From: Moraxellaceae bacterium | GTDB taxonomy: Bacteria > Pseudomonadota > Gammaproteobacteria > Burkholderiales > Rhodocyclaceae | Length of the DNA: 64,000 bases | Direction of reading: 5' to 3' | Assembly: GCA_031119205.1 (NCBI GenBank) | Contig: JAVHYF010000007.1 | Coordinates: 19,164 to 83,163 of the forward strand | Shown: piece by piece, positions 51,473 to 61,094 of the stretch | Layout: the number at the start of each line of letters is the position of its first letter | How positions within the stretch are numbered: position 1 is the first letter of the stretch | Translations under genes and position numbers: made by a program | The notes under the pieces: generated by a model | What the model was told of the DNA's origin: nothing | Seen by the model: the letters and a program-made list of their open reading frames with translations, nothing else | Databases searched by the model: none

Positions 51473-52158
51473 CGCTGGCGGCATTCCTCTCCGGCTTCGG
51501 CTGGCTGGACTGGGTGGGGCTGGCGTGGTTCGCGGTGTGCTGGTTCGGCTTCGACGTGGTGGTCGACCACGGCCTCGTCGACCGTACCCTGCTCGCCGAA
51601 GGGCATCGCTATCGCGTGCTGTGGGCACGGCAGATGCTGACGCGCGAGAACCGCATCGTGGATGCCGCGCTGGTCGGCAACCTGGTGCATAGCGTGTCCT
51701 TCTACGCCAACACGTCCATCTATGTGATTGCCGGCCTGTTCGCTGTGCTGGGGGCGCTGGACCAGTTCATCTCCACGGCGTCCGAGCTGCCATTCGCGCG
51801 TGGGGTGACCCGCGAATTGCTTGAGGTGAAGCTGTTCGTGCTGCTCGCGATGTTCGTGTTCGCCTACTTCAAGTTCACCTGGGCGCTACGCCAGTTCAAC
51901 GTGCTGTCCATCCTCATGGGGGCCGTGCCGCCGAAGGAGGCTGACAGCCAGGAACTGGAGCAATTCGCGCAGCGCACCGCAGCGGTCAATTCCAGCGCGG
52001 GTGACGACTTCAATCGTGGCATCCGCGCCTACTACTTCGGCATGGCCGTGCTGGCATGGATGCTGTCGCCCTGGGCGTTCCTGGTCGGCACGACCGTGAT
52101 CACCATCGTGCTGGCGCACCGCGAGTTCGCCTCCCCGGTGCTGAAGGCGTTGCAGTAA
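51469..52158 (+). CDS. DUF599 membrane protein
   Basis: 229 residues, about four spans. Features: LAWFAVCWFGFDVVVDHG near the N-terminus, RENRIVDAALVGNLVHSVSFYANTSIYVIAGLFAVLGA, VKLFVLLAMFVFAYFKFTWALRQFN, and DDFNRGIRAYYFGMAVLAWMLSPWAF. This is the DUF599 pattern. Function unknown. Coupled to the hydrolase by an ATGA overlap. Confidence 0.87.
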   Translation: MTLAAFLSGFGWLDWVGLAWFAVCWFGFDVVVDHGLVDRTLLAEGHRYRVLWARQMLTRENRIVDAALVGNLVHSVSFYANTSIYVIAGLFAVLGALDQFISTASELPFARGVTRELLEVKLFVLLAMFVFAYFKFTWALRQFNVLSILMGAVPPKEADSQELEQFAQRTAAVNSSAGDDFNRGIRAYYFGMAVLAWMLSPWAFLVGTTVITIVLAHREFASPVLKALQ

Positions 52159-52209
52159 GTACGACCGCTGGCTGAGTTCATCGAGGCCAGTCTGCGCCAG
52201 GTTGGCCGC

Positions 52210-52611
52210 TTAGCGCCTTTCGGCCGCGCGCTTCAGCGACGCCGAATTGATGCAGAAGCGCAGGCCGGTCGGCTGCGGGCCGTCCTCGAACACATGACCC
52301 AGATGCGCGCCGCACTGCTGGCACAACACCTCCACGCGCTGCATGCCGTGGCTGAAATCGGCCTGCGTTTCGATGTTGTCCGGTTCGGCAGCGGTGAAGA
52401 AGCTGGGCCAGCCGCAGCCTGAATCGAACTTGTGATCCGAATGGAACAGCGTCGCACCGCAACATACACAGTGATACTCGCCGGGTGACCACACGTTCCA
52501 GTATTCACCGGTGAAAGGGCGCTCGGTCCCTTTCAGGCGGGCGACCCGGTATTGCTCGGCGGACAGCGAGGCCCGCCACTCCGCGTCGGGCTTGTCGACG
52601 TTTCGAGGCAT
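52210..52611 (-). CDS. msrB: Peptide-methionine (R)-S-oxide reductase
   Basis: 133 residues. Zinc site CVCCGATLF and [12 protein letters not shown], substrate loop SGCGWPSFF, catalytic end [11 protein letters not shown] with the nucleophilic Cys. It repairs methionine-R-sulfoxide in the cytoplasm; no signal peptide. Confidence 0.96.
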   Translation of the reverse strand: MPRNVDKPDAEWRASLSAEQYRVARLKGTERPFTGEYWNVWSPGEYHCVCCGATLFHSDHKFDSGCGWPSFFTAAEPDNIETQADFSHGMQRVEVLCQQCGAHLGHVFEDGPQPTGLRFCINSASLKRAAERR

Positions 52612-52743
52612 GCAGACGATCTCCAGAAAGCCGGGCGTCCATGCTGAACCCAGTCGCGCTTTTTGCCAAGAAGGACACCATGTCCCGGTCTGGTGCGGGC
52701 TTCGTGTTAAAACCTCCTTTCATTCCACCAACCGCCCGCCCCG

Positions 52744-53325
52744 ATGAAGATCGCGTCCGCCCTTGCTGGCAGCCTGATTACCGTGTTTTCAAGCACCTGC
52801 GTCCTTGCGGCCGATCGCGCGTCGGCCTGGGTGGAAGCCAGTCTGGAATACATGACACCCAGCCGTGGGGACCGTCAGATCGACACCACCAACCTCCACG
52901 TACTGTTCGGAAAGAAGCCTGCCGACAGTAGTCGCTGGCAATACGGCCTCGGCTTCACGCTCACGAATGCGGACGGCCACATGGAGCGCGAAGAAGCGGG
53001 CGTCAATAGACGCTACGGCACGGGCGCCTGGGGCGCAGGCCCTGCCATGCAGGTTCGCTGGGCAGCCTGGCAAGGCAACAGCGCGAGCCTGTGGCTACAG
53101 GCGAGCGGCGCGGTGTTGCTCTACAGCGAGGATTTCCCGTACGGCGGGGATCGCTACAACTTCATGTGGCGCGCAGGCCCGGCCCTGCAGTTCAAGCTGG
53201 GCCAGGCCGCGACGCTGAACCTGCAGTACCACTGGATGCACGTCTCGAACGGGCAGGGGACGGGGGATCACAACCCGGCGTATGACGCGCACGGGGCGTC
53301 ACTGGGTGTTTCCATGCCCTGGTAG
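52744..53325 (+). CDS. PagL-like lipid A deacylase family protein
   Basis: 193 residues with a signal peptide (KIASALAGSLITVFSSTCVLA, cleavage near 22). A small barrel follows, ending in a hydrophobic aromatic residue (SLGVSMPW). The segment QYHWMHVSNGQGTGDHNPAYD near 161-181 carries the His166-x-Ser168-Asn motif of PagL 3-O-deacylases; the expected catalytic Glu about 14 residues later is not seen (Tyr180, Asp181), so activity may differ. Would sit in the outer membrane and trim lipid A acyl chains. No other lipid A gene is nearby. Confidence 0.7.
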   Translation: MKIASALAGSLITVFSSTCVLAADRASAWVEASLEYMTPSRGDRQIDTTNLHVLFGKKPADSSRWQYGLGFTLTNADGHMEREEAGVNRRYGTGAWGAGPAMQVRWAAWQGNSASLWLQASGAVLLYSEDFPYGGDRYNFMWRAGPALQFKLGQAATLNLQYHWMHVSNGQGTGDHNPAYDAHGASLGVSMPW

Positions 53326-53476
53326 CGCGTGGGTCAGGGCTGACAGACAGGATGGCCGGTTTGTCTACCTTGCGCATGTCGGCGATTTTTACGCTCATTC
53401 AGGCACGGCTCGCGAATCCTGATCGTCTTGCTCCCAAAGACTTGGATTTGCGTAGTTCCAGCGCGAGCCCGAGGCG

Positions 53477-53492
53477 GGGCACTATATTTGCT
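53477..53492 (+). promoter_or_regulatory. Sigma-54-type promoter of the PEP-CTERM protein gene
   Basis: GGGCAC-TATAT-TTGCT aligns with the RpoN consensus TGGCAC-N5-TTGCW with one mismatch and exact spacing. The predicted start near 53504 gives a ~29-base leader with GAGG before the ATG. PEP-CTERM genes are often controlled by the sigma-54-dependent PrsK/PrsR system in related bacteria (established knowledge), which supports the call. Confidence 0.6.
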
Positions 53493-53532
53493 TCGGCTCT
53501 GCAATCAACTTTCCTGTCTTGCAGAGGCCCTC

Positions 53533-54141
53533 ATGTTTCATTTCCGGACGTTGCTGTTCTCTCTCCTGGTCTTTGCGTCGCCAGCAGCTCTTGCGGCACC
53601 CGTGTTGCTTGTCCAGAACAGCGAGTACGTCGGCGCTGACAGGGTGGATGTCTCAGGGGCGCTTTACGACGTCCGGTTCGTAGAGGGGTCCTGCAACGCC
53701 TTGTTTGCTGGTTGCACGAGTTTCACGTTCACGGATTTCGTGTCGGCTGATGCAGCAAGCCAGGCACTTTTCAGCCTGCTCACAAACGCGCTTGACCCCA
53801 ACTTCTACGTGCCGCCGGCGTCGGTGAACGGCTGCGAAGACGCAAGCATGTGTTACATCATTACGCCATTCGCATCGAATGCGGCGCAGAACTGGGTTTT
53901 CAACCAGGCCTACCGTCTGTCTGAAGCCTACGGTCATCATGGATACGGTTATGCGCAGGTTGGCATTTCGCCTTCAGCGGACACCACCAGCGTGAGTCTT
54001 CATGTGTATGCCGTCTGGACTCCGTCAGAGTTGGTCGTCGACGGCGAAGTCCCCGAGCCGCAAGGCGCGGCCCTGGCTGCCATCGCCCTTCTTGCATTGC
54101 AGATTTCACGTCGTCGCAAGCTGCGCGTCGCGCAGGTCTGA
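53533..54141 (+). CDS. PEP-CTERM sorting-domain protein
   Basis: 202 residues, ATG 53533. A signal peptide (FHFRTLLFSLLVFASPAALA) leads to a mature domain with paired cysteines (SCNALFAGC, GCEDASMC) and tyrosine/glycine-rich segment GHHGYGYAQVG. The C-terminus is a complete PEP-CTERM tripartite signal: VPEPQGAALAAIALLALQI then RRRKLR. Such proteins are processed by EpsH-type exosortase and exported with exopolysaccharide. The exosortase is not in this window. Body function unknown. Confidence 0.9.
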   Translation: MFHFRTLLFSLLVFASPAALAAPVLLVQNSEYVGADRVDVSGALYDVRFVEGSCNALFAGCTSFTFTDFVSADAASQALFSLLTNALDPNFYVPPASVNGCEDASMCYIITPFASNAAQNWVFNQAYRLSEAYGHHGYGYAQVGISPSADTTSVSLHVYAVWTPSELVVDGEVPEPQGAALAAIALLALQISRRRKLRVAQV

Positions 54142-54172
54142 AAACCCCGGAAGACTGATCTGGCAGTGTCTG

Positions 54173-54199
54173 CAAGCGGCACACTTGGGGTGCCGCTTG
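54173..54199 (+). terminator. Hairpin after the PEP-CTERM gene
   Basis: CAAGCGGCA (54173-54181) and TGCCGCTTG (54191-54199) pair perfectly around a 9-base loop, 31 bases past the stop. Only a short T content follows; a probable terminator. Confidence 0.55.
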
Positions 54200-54329
54200 T
54201 GGTTTGGAGGCCATTTCGCATGATGGCCCGGACACGCCAGCCCGGGCTAAGCCTGCGTGGGGTCTGAAGCACCTGTTCAGGGCGAAAGAGTACGCATCCG
54301 GTTGTCTGGGGCCAGTCGAGGCGGTCCGG

Positions 54330-54335
54330 TATAAT
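54330..54335 (+). promoter_or_regulatory. Probable -10 box of the purL promoter
   Basis: A perfect TATAAT at 54330-54335 lies 57 bases before the purL start. No good -35 is present at 16-18 bases upstream (nearest TTGTCT is 22 bases away), so dependence on an activator or an extended element is possible. Confidence 0.5.
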
Positions 54336-54391
54336 CGCGCGCTTGACTGACCTGGCCCCCTCCCGGGCCGATCTGCCTGAGCCCCTCTCCC

Positions 54392-57300
54392 ATGTCCGAC
54401 ATCCTCAAGCTGCGTGGTGCGCCGGCCCTGTCCGCTGCCCGCGCCGGCCGTCTTTCCGATTCCCTCAAGTCTTCCGTCCGCAGCCTGCGTGGCCTGGCTG
54501 CCGAGTTCTGGTATTTCGTCGAGGTCAATGCGCCGCTGACGGCGGACGAGCAGGCCCGGCTGGTGGATCTGCTGGACGCCCGTCCGGCCAGTGAGGCGCT
54601 GCCGGCAGGGCAGGCGCTGCTGGTCACGCCACGTCTGGGCACGATCTCGCCCTGGTCGTCCAAGGCGACCGACATTGCGCGCAATTGCGGCTTCGGCAAG
54701 ATCGTGCGGGTGGAGCGCGGCGTGGCCTACACGCTGGACGTGAAGGCGCTGTCGGCAGGCGAGCGCGAGGCCGTGCTGCCGTTGCTGTACGACCGCATGA
54801 CCGAATCGGTACTGGATAACGTGGACGCAGCCCGTGCGCTGTTCGCGCATTACGAGCCGCAGCCGCTGACCAGCGTGGACATCCTGGTCGGTGGCCGCGC
54901 CGCGCTGGTGACCGCCAACGGCGAGCTGGGCCTGGCGCTGTCGGACGACGAGATCGACTACCTGGTCGAGAACTTCAGCCGCATGGGTCGCAACCCGACT
55001 GACGTGGAGCTGATGATGTTCGCGCAGGCGAACTCGGAGCACTGTCGCCACAAGATCTTCAACGCCGACTGGGTCATCGACGGCGCGCCACAGGACAAGA
55101 GCCTGTTCGGCATGATCAAGGACACCCACAAGGCGACACCGCAGCACACCGTGGTGGCGTATTCCGACAACGCCTCGATCATCGAAGGCCGCACGGTCGA
55201 CCGCTTCTACCCGGATGCCGACGGGCAGTGGACCTACAAGTCCGAGCTGACCCACCTGCTGGCCAAGGTGGAGACGCACAATCACCCGACGGCGATCTCG
55301 CCTTTCCCGGGCGCATCTACCGGTGCGGGTGGCGAAATCCGCGACGAAGGCGCGACCGGTCGCGGATCGCGTCCGAAGGCAGGCCTGGCTGGCTTCTCGG
55401 TGTCCAATCTGAAAATTCCCGGTGCCGTGCAGCCCTGGGAGCAGGAGCATGGCAAGCCGGAACGCATCGCCTCCGCGCTGCAGATCATGATCGAAGGCCC
55501 GCTTGGCGCGGCGGCGTTCAACAACGAGTTCGGCCGTCCCAACCTGACCGGTTACTTCCGCAGCTTCGAGCAGGAGGTGCAGGGCGAAGTGCGCGGCTAT
55601 CACAAGCCGATCATGATCGCCGGCGGTGTCGGCAACATCCAGTCGGAGCAGTCGTTCAAGGAAGAATTCAAGCCCGGCACGCTGCTGATCCAGCTCGGCG
55701 GCCCCGGCATGCTGATCGGCCTGGGTGGCGGCGCCGCATCTTCGATGACGACCGGCAGCAACGCGGCGGATCTGGACTTCGCGTCCGTGCAGCGTGGCAA
55801 CCCGGAAATCCAGCGCCGCGCGCAGGAGGTCATCGACGGCTGCTGGCAAATGGGGAGCCCGAAAGGCGACGGGCTGACTGCGGGAGATGGAAACCCGATC
55901 CTGTCCATCCACGACGTGGGCGCCGGCGGCCTGTCCAACGCCTTCCCCGAGTTGGCGGACTCCGCCCGCCTCGGCGCGCACTTCGAGCTGCGCAAGGTGA
56001 ACATCGAAGAGCCGGGCATGAGCCCGCGCGAGATCTGGTCGAACGAATCGCAGGAGCGCTACGTGCTGGCGATTGCGCCGGAGCGCCTGGCGGACTTCCA
56101 GCGCCTGTGCGAGCGTGAGCGCTGCCCCTTCGCCGTGGTTGGTACCGCCTCGACCGACGGCCAGTTGGTGGTGAGCGACAGCCACTTCGACAACAACCCG
56201 GTCGACATGCCGATGCAGGTGCTGCTCGGCAAGCCGCCGAAGATGACGCGCAATGTCGCCACGCGGCAGATCTTCCTGCCTCCTTTCGACGTTAGCGACA
56301 TCGACGTGAAGGAAGCTGCGCTGCGCGTGCTGCGCATGCCGGCGGTGGCGTCCAAGTCCTTCCTCATCACCATCGGCGATCGCTCTGTGGGCGGCATGAC
56401 TGCACGCGACCAGATGGTCGGCCCCTGGCAGGTGCCGGTGGCCGACGTGGCCGTCACCACGCTGAGCTTCCACGGCTATGCCGGCGAGGCGATGGCGATG
56501 GGCGAGCGCACGCCGCTGGCTTGCGTGAGTCCCGCTGCCAGCGGCCGCATGGCGATCGGCGAGTCCATCACCAACCTGCTGGCGTCCGATATCGGCGAGC
56601 TGGCGGAAGTGAAGCTGTCCGCCAACTGGATGGCCGCCTGCGGTCACCGTGGCGAAGACGCGCGCCTGTACGAGACGGTGAAGGCCGTGCGTGACCTGTG
56701 CGTAGACAGTGGCCTGGCGATCCCGGTCGGCAAGGATTCGCTGTCGATGCGCAGCACCTGGGAAGAGAGTGGTGAACAGAAGGCCGTCATCTCCCCGCTG
56801 TCGATGATCGCCACCGCCTTCGCGCCGGTGAACGACGTGCGCAAGACGCTGACGCCGCAGCTGCAACTGGACGGCGAAGAGACCGAGCTGGTGCTGATCG
56901 ACCTCGGCAAGCAGAAGCATCGCCTGGGCGGTTCGGTGCTGGCGCAAGCCTACAACTCGATGGGCGAACACGCGCCGGACATCGACGCGGAAACGCTGAA
57001 GGCATTCGCGCAGGGCATCACCGCGTTGAAGAACGCCGGCCTGGTGCTGGCCTACCACGACCGTTCCGACGGCGGCCTGTTCGCGACGCTGGCCGAGATG
57101 GCCTTCGCCTCGCGCAGCGGTATTTCGGTGGAGCTGGATTCGGTGTGCTTCGACGAACTGATGAGCGATGTCGATGGCAGCGAGAAGCGACCGGACTTGC
57201 TGAAGGGGCGTTTCAACGATCGTGTCTTCGGTGCGCTGTTCGCGGAAGAACTGGGCGCAGTGATCCAGATCCGCCATGCCGACCGCGAGCGCGTGCAGGA

Positions 57301-58354
57301 GATGTTGCGCACAGCCGGCCTCGGTGCCGCCACGCATTTCATCGGTTACCCGAACGACCGCGGCGAGCTGCGCATCCGTCGCAACGCCAAGCTGGTGTTC
57401 GAAGCGCAGGTCAACGAACTGCTGCAGGTATGGAGTGAGACCAGTCATGGCATCGCCCGTCTGCGTGACGACGTGGCGAGCGTGGACGAGGAGTTCGCCG
57501 CACTGGCCGACAAGTCCAACCCCGGCCTGTCGGTGGCACTGAGCTTCAATGCGGCCGAAGACATCGCCGCGCCGTACATCAAGAGCGGTGCGCGTCCCAA
57601 GGTCGTGATCCTGCGCGAACAGGGCGTGAACTCGCAGAACGAGATGGCCTCGGCTTTCGAGGCGGCGGGTTTCGCGGCTTACGACGTGCACATGTCCGAC
57701 CTGATCGCCGGTCGCGTGTCGCTGGAAGGTTTCGCCGGCCTCGCGGCCTGCGGTGGCTTCTCCTACGGCGACGTGCTGGGCGCGGGGCAGGGCTGGGCCA
57801 AGTCCATCCTGTTCAACGACAAACTGCGCGAACAGTTTGCGGCTTTCTTCCAGCGCACGGACACCTTCGCGCTGGGTGTCTGCAACGGCTGCCAGATGAT
57901 GAGCAACCTGGCCGAGATCATTCCGGGTGCGGACGCCTGGCCGCGCTTCCATCGCAACCGCAGCGAGCAGTTCGAGGCGCGCGTAGCAATGGTGGAAGTG
58001 CTGCAGTCGCCGTCGATCTTCCTCGGTGGCATGGCGGGCAGCCGCATGCCCATCGTGGTGAGCCACGGCGAAGGCCGTGCGGTGTTCCAGGGCGTCGATG
58101 ACAAGCAGAATTCGCTCGTCGCGATGCGCTACATCGACAACAAGGGCGCGGTGGCCACGACCTACCCGGCCAACCCGAACGGCTCGCCGGACGGCATAAC
58201 CGGCCTGACGACGCCGGACGGTCGCTTCACGATCATGATGCCGCACCCGGAACGCAGCCGTCGCACGGTGCAGATGAGCTGGGCACCGAAGACGCTCGGC
58301 GAGGATTCGCCGTGGATGCGGATGTTCCGCAACGTACGCAAGTGGGTGGACTGA
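54392..58354 (+). CDS. purL: Phosphoribosylformylglycinamidine synthase
   Basis: 1320 residues, the large single-chain PurL of Gram-negatives. N-terminal domain with [12 protein letters not shown]; first AIR-synthase-like domain with [14 protein letters not shown] and [34 protein letters not shown]; second synthase domain with [18 protein letters not shown]-terminal glutamine amidotransferase with catalytic Cys in [13 protein letters not shown] and His/Glu in MPHPERSRR. It converts FGAR, glutamine and ATP to FGAM in purine synthesis. Its antisense strand is open for 1562 codons, an artefact of composition. Confidence 0.98.
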   Translation: MSDILKLRGAPALSAARAGRLSDSLKSSVRSLRGLAAEFWYFVEVNAPLTADEQARLVDLLDARPASEALPAGQALLVTPRLGTISPWSSKATDIARNCGFGKIVRVERGVAYTLDVKALSAGEREAVLPLLYDRMTESVLDNVDAARALFAHYEPQPLTSVDILVGGRAALVTANGELGLALSDDEIDYLVENFSRMGRNPTDVELMMFAQANSEHCRHKIFNADWVIDGAPQDKSLFGMIKDTHKATPQHTVVAYSDNASIIEGRTVDRFYPDADGQWTYKSELTHLLAKVETHNHPTAISPFPGASTGAGGEIRDEGATGRGSRPKAGLAGFSVSNLKIPGAVQPWEQEHGKPERIASALQIMIEGPLGAAAFNNEFGRPNLTGYFRSFEQEVQGEVRGYHKPIMIAGGVGNIQSEQSFKEEFKPGTLLIQLGGPGMLIGLGGGAASSMTTGSNAADLDFASVQRGNPEIQRRAQEVIDGCWQMGSPKGDGLTAGDGNPILSIHDVGAGGLSNAFPELADSARLGAHFELRKVNIEEPGMSPREIWSNESQERYVLAIAPERLADFQRLCERERCPFAVVGTASTDGQLVVSDSHFDNNPVDMPMQVLLGKPPKMTRNVATRQIFLPPFDVSDIDVKEAALRVLRMPAVASKSFLITIGDRSVGGMTARDQMVGPWQVPVADVAVTTLSFHGYAGEAMAMGERTPLACVSPAASGRMAIGESITNLLASDIGELAEVKLSANWMAACGHRGEDARLYETVKAVRDLCVDSGLAIPVGKDSLSMRSTWEESGEQKAVISPLSMIATAFAPVNDVRKTLTPQLQLDGEETELVLIDLGKQKHRLGGSVLAQAYNSMGEHAPDIDAETLKAFAQGITALKNAGLVLAYHDRSDGGLFATLAEMAFASRSGISVELDSVCFDELMSDVDGSEKRPDLLKGRFNDRVFGALFAEELGAVIQIRHADRERVQEMLRTAGLGAATHFIGYPNDRGELRIRRNAKLVFEAQVNELLQVWSETSHGIARLRDDVASVDEEFAALADKSNPGLSVALSFNAAEDIAAPYIKSGARPKVVILREQGVNSQNEMASAFEAAGFAAYDVHMSDLIAGRVSLEGFAGLAACGGFSYGDVLGAGQGWAKSILFNDKLREQFAAFFQRTDTFALGVCNGCQMMSNLAEIIPGADAWPRFHRNRSEQFEARVAMVEVLQSPSIFLGGMAGSRMPIVVSHGEGRAVFQGVDDKQNSLVAMRYIDNKGAVATTYPANPNGSPDGITGLTTPDGRFTIMMPHPERSRRTVQMSWAPKTLGEDSPWMRMFRNVRKWVD

Positions 58355-58378
58355 GCTGGACCTTGTTTGAACTTCAAT

Positions 58379-58410
58379 GCAAAAGGCGAACCCTCGGGTT
58401 CGCCTTTTGC
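58379..58410. terminator. Bidirectional terminator between purL and the AAA+ gene
   Basis: A perfect 15-bp stem: GCAAAAGGCGAACCC (58379-58393), loop TC, GGGTTCGCCTTTTGC (58396-58410). A/T-rich ends on both arms allow use from either strand, fitting the convergent genes. Confidence 0.85.
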
Positions 58411-58544
58411 ATTTCGCAATCTTGATTTGGGCTCCGTTCCTGGCCAGATGGGCGGCGGTACGTACAACGGGCACGCATCCTGCAGCCCGGATCAACGGAG
58501 AGTAAAACGTTTTCTTTAGCGTTCTGGAGGATAACCCGGAGGTT

Positions 58545-59510
58545 TCAGAAACCGATTTTCCGCCTCGGGCTGTCGCGGCGACTGTCAAGGTCTTCAGCTT
58601 GCAACGTGTCCCTTCCCGCCAGCTTGGCGTTGCCGAAGGCTGTCATCAGGGCCCGTCGCTGGCTGCGTGGGGGCAGAGCCGCCAGCTTGTCCATGACCGT
58701 GGCCGGCGGTTCTGGCGGAAAACCCCAGTCGTGGCTCAGCACGGCCTCACGGTACAGCCGGCAAGCGATCTGGAAAGATTCGTCGGCGTCCGGGCGCGGC
58801 ACCTCGAATACGTTCATGCGGTTGAGGAGGGGCTCCGGAATGTTGCGCGCGTCGTTGGCGGTACTGACCCACAGGATGTGGCTGGCATCCATCTCGATGT
58901 CCACGTACTCGTCGCGGAAACGGCGCGCGGTGTCGTGTTCGAGCAGTTCGTACAGCGCGCCCAGCGGGTCATAGCGGCTGTCGCCGCCGGCCTTGTCGAC
59001 TTCGTCCAGCACCATCACGGGATTGGCGACCTCGCCACCTACCAGGGTCTGCGCCACCTTGCCCGGCTTGGCGTGCTGCCATTGGCTGGAGGCACCGGAC
59101 AGGACCCAGCCAGCGGTCAGCGAGCTCATGGAGACGAACTGGTAGCCGGTGCACATGGCCTCGGCGAGTTGTCGGGCAAAGTGGGTCTTGCCGATGCCGG
59201 GTTCGCCCAGCAGCAGCACCGGCGTGAAGCTCAGCGGTTCGTTGCCGGATACCGCAAGGGCCATGGCGCGCTTGATGTCATCGATGACTTCGCCGAAGTT
59301 CGGGCAGCTGTCGTATAGCGGGTCGAGCATCTCGGCCCGGCTCGGCTTGACCACGAAACGGGTGCCTCCGAGATGCCGCATGCGCTCGTAGAAGGCGGTC
59401 AGGGCTTCGTTATGCGCGCCGCCGTTCTCTTCCATCGCTCGGTCCACGTCTTCGAGTCGATAGATCTCGCGGGCGTCTGCCAGGGGGATGTGAATGCCGG
59501 TTGCGTCCAT
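58545..59510 (-). CDS. AAA+ ATPase, Lon/MoxR-like
   Basis: 321 residues. N-terminal ~90 residues of helical character, then AAA+ core: Walker A LLLGEPGIGKTHFARQLAE, Walker B PVMVLDEVDKAG, sensor 1 LWVSTANDARNIPEPLLNRM with an arginine-finger region, and a helical lid (FQIACRLYREAV). Resembles the Lon ATPase module without protease domain or substrate-recognition N-domain. Role unknown; could be a stand-alone unfoldase or remodelling factor. Confidence 0.82.
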   Translation of the reverse strand: MDATGIHIPLADAREIYRLEDVDRAMEENGGAHNEALTAFYERMRHLGGTRFVVKPSRAEMLDPLYDSCPNFGEVIDDIKRAMALAVSGNEPLSFTPVLLLGEPGIGKTHFARQLAEAMCTGYQFVSMSSLTAGWVLSGASSQWQHAKPGKVAQTLVGGEVANPVMVLDEVDKAGGDSRYDPLGALYELLEHDTARRFRDEYVDIEMDASHILWVSTANDARNIPEPLLNRMNVFEVPRPDADESFQIACRLYREAVLSHDWGFPPEPPATVMDKLAALPPRSQRRALMTAFGNAKLAGRDTLQAEDLDSRRDSPRRKIGF

Positions 59511-59709
59511 GGATGACCTCCGGATGTGATGCCGGCCCCGCGGGTCGACAGTGATGAAAACGGCTGTCAGACAGCATCGCTTGAGGGCTGTCTTGCTGCT
59601 TTACAAGCATGCACCGTGCCGTTGTGCGCAATGGCACGACTGTCTCCATGAGCGCTCGCTTTGTTCGTGCGAACACCTTTTCCGTGCGTCATCCGTAGCG
59701 GACCCGTGG

Positions 59710-59726
59710 TGCAGCGCGGCGCTGCA
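59710..59726. promoter_or_regulatory. Perfect palindrome upstream of the FeeM-PilZ gene
   Basis: TGCAGCGC-G-GCGCTGCA is an 8-bp perfect inverted repeat around one base, 52 bases before the start codon in the 267-base divergent gap (59511-59777). Candidate operator or short hairpin. No clear promoter was found in the gap. Confidence 0.35.
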
Positions 59727-59777
59727 ATCCTTGCCAGTCCGCGGTAATCTGCCGCACTCGCTGGAATCGGATAACGC

Positions 59778-61076
59778 GTGAAAAGAAAATTGGGGGGATG
59801 GGGACGACAGTTTGTCCGTATGGCAAGCGCATGGCTGCCACGACGGGCGCGTTCGGCCGTCTATCGCAACATGGTGCGATGCGACCAGCTTCCTTCGCCG
59901 CGTCTGACCTTCAAGCTGGCGGAGACCGAGGAAGAGCTGGAAGCCTGCTTCCGCCTGCTGCACGACGCTTACGTGGCAGCTGGTTTCATGCAGCCGGATG
60001 TTTCCGGCCTGCGCGTCACCGTCTATCACGCGCTGCCCACGACCACCACCTTGCTGGCCAAGTTCGATGACCGCGTGGTGGGTACGGTGTCGCTGATCCG
60101 CGAGAGCGTGCTCGGCTTCCCGCTGCAGAAGATCTTCGACATCAGTGCGATCCGCCGCGTCGGGGGGAACATCGCCGAGGTGTCGGCGCTTGCGGTGGAC
60201 CGCCGTTTCCAGTCGACGGGTGGCGCCATCCTGTTTCCGCTCATGAAGTTCATGCATGAGTACGCCGTGAGGTATTTCGACACCCGCCATCTGGTGATCG
60301 CAGTGAACCCGCGGCACATCGGTCTCTACGAGTCGCTGCTTTTCTTCAAGCGCCTGCGACCCAATCCGGTGGAGCACTACGACTTCGTCAACGGTGCGCC
60401 GGCCGTCGGTGCGCATCTGGACCTGGCCCACGCGCCGGAGATCTACCGCAAGCACTACGCACACCGTTTGCCCGAGAAGAATCTGTATCACTACTTCACC
60501 GGCCTGCAGATCCCGAACATCGAGTACCCGGACAAGCGCTTCTTCACCACCACCGACCCGGTGATGACGCCAGCCCTCATCAACCACTTCTTCAACATGC
60601 GTACGCGCGTGTTCAGCCGCATCAGCGATCGCGAGAAGATGCTGTTGCATGCGATCTACGACCTGCCGGCCTATCGCGCCTACCTGCCGCTGCAGCCCCT
60701 GGGCGAACGTACCGAGCTGAAGAAACGCCAGCACCGACGCTTCTCGGTCATGTGTCCCGCAGAGTTCTCGGTGGATACGGAAGGCGAGCAGCAGCGCTTT
60801 TCCATGAAAGTCATCGAGTGCTCGATGACCGGTTTCCGGGTGCGTACGGATGCCCAGCTGCAGGCGGGCATGAAGGGCGTGATCGAAGTGGATCTCGGCG
60901 AAGTGGACCACTGCCGCCTCGACGTGGAGGTGTTGCGCCGGGGACGTTCAGACGAGCATACGTTCGTCTTCAAGATCCACGGCGAGGACAAGACCTGGCA
61001 GAAGTTCGTCAATGTCCTGCGCAAGGCCCGCACCCACGGGGATCTGGCAGAAGCAACCCGCTTCCTGCGCGCGTGA
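59778..61076 (+). CDS. FeeM-type N-acyl amino acid synthase fused to a PilZ domain
   Basis: 432 residues from a GTG start. Residues ~45-240 form a FeeM-like GNAT acyltransferase (FKLAETEEELEACFRLLHDAYV, VSLIRESVLGFPLQKIFD, IAEVSALAVDRRFQSTGG, HLVIAVNPRHIGLYESLLFF), as in exosortase/PEP-CTERM-associated acyltransferases. The C-terminal ~115 residues form a PilZ domain: RQHRRF with the RxxxR motif, ECSMTGFRV in place of [DN]xSxxG (Glu in the first position). The fusion suggests c-di-GMP control of acyl-amino-acid formation. A PEP-CTERM protein lies 6 kb upstream. Confidence 0.82.
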   Translation: MKRKLGGWGRQFVRMASAWLPRRARSAVYRNMVRCDQLPSPRLTFKLAETEEELEACFRLLHDAYVAAGFMQPDVSGLRVTVYHALPTTTTLLAKFDDRVVGTVSLIRESVLGFPLQKIFDISAIRRVGGNIAEVSALAVDRRFQSTGGAILFPLMKFMHEYAVRYFDTRHLVIAVNPRHIGLYESLLFFKRLRPNPVEHYDFVNGAPAVGAHLDLAHAPEIYRKHYAHRLPEKNLYHYFTGLQIPNIEYPDKRFFTTTDPVMTPALINHFFNMRTRVFSRISDREKMLLHAIYDLPAYRAYLPLQPLGERTELKKRQHRRFSVMCPAEFSVDTEGEQQRFSMKVIECSMTGFRVRTDAQLQAGMKGVIEVDLGEVDHCRLDVEVLRRGRSDEHTFVFKIHGEDKTWQKFVNVLRKARTHGDLAEATRFLRA

Positions 61077-61094
61077 GGCCGCAGGTGGCCGGGG

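Noticed and set aside
53900..58588. 1562-codon open frame on the minus strand
   Set aside because: Antisense to purL; composition (His, Arg, Gln, Ala-rich) and lack of any motif show a GC-rich shadow.
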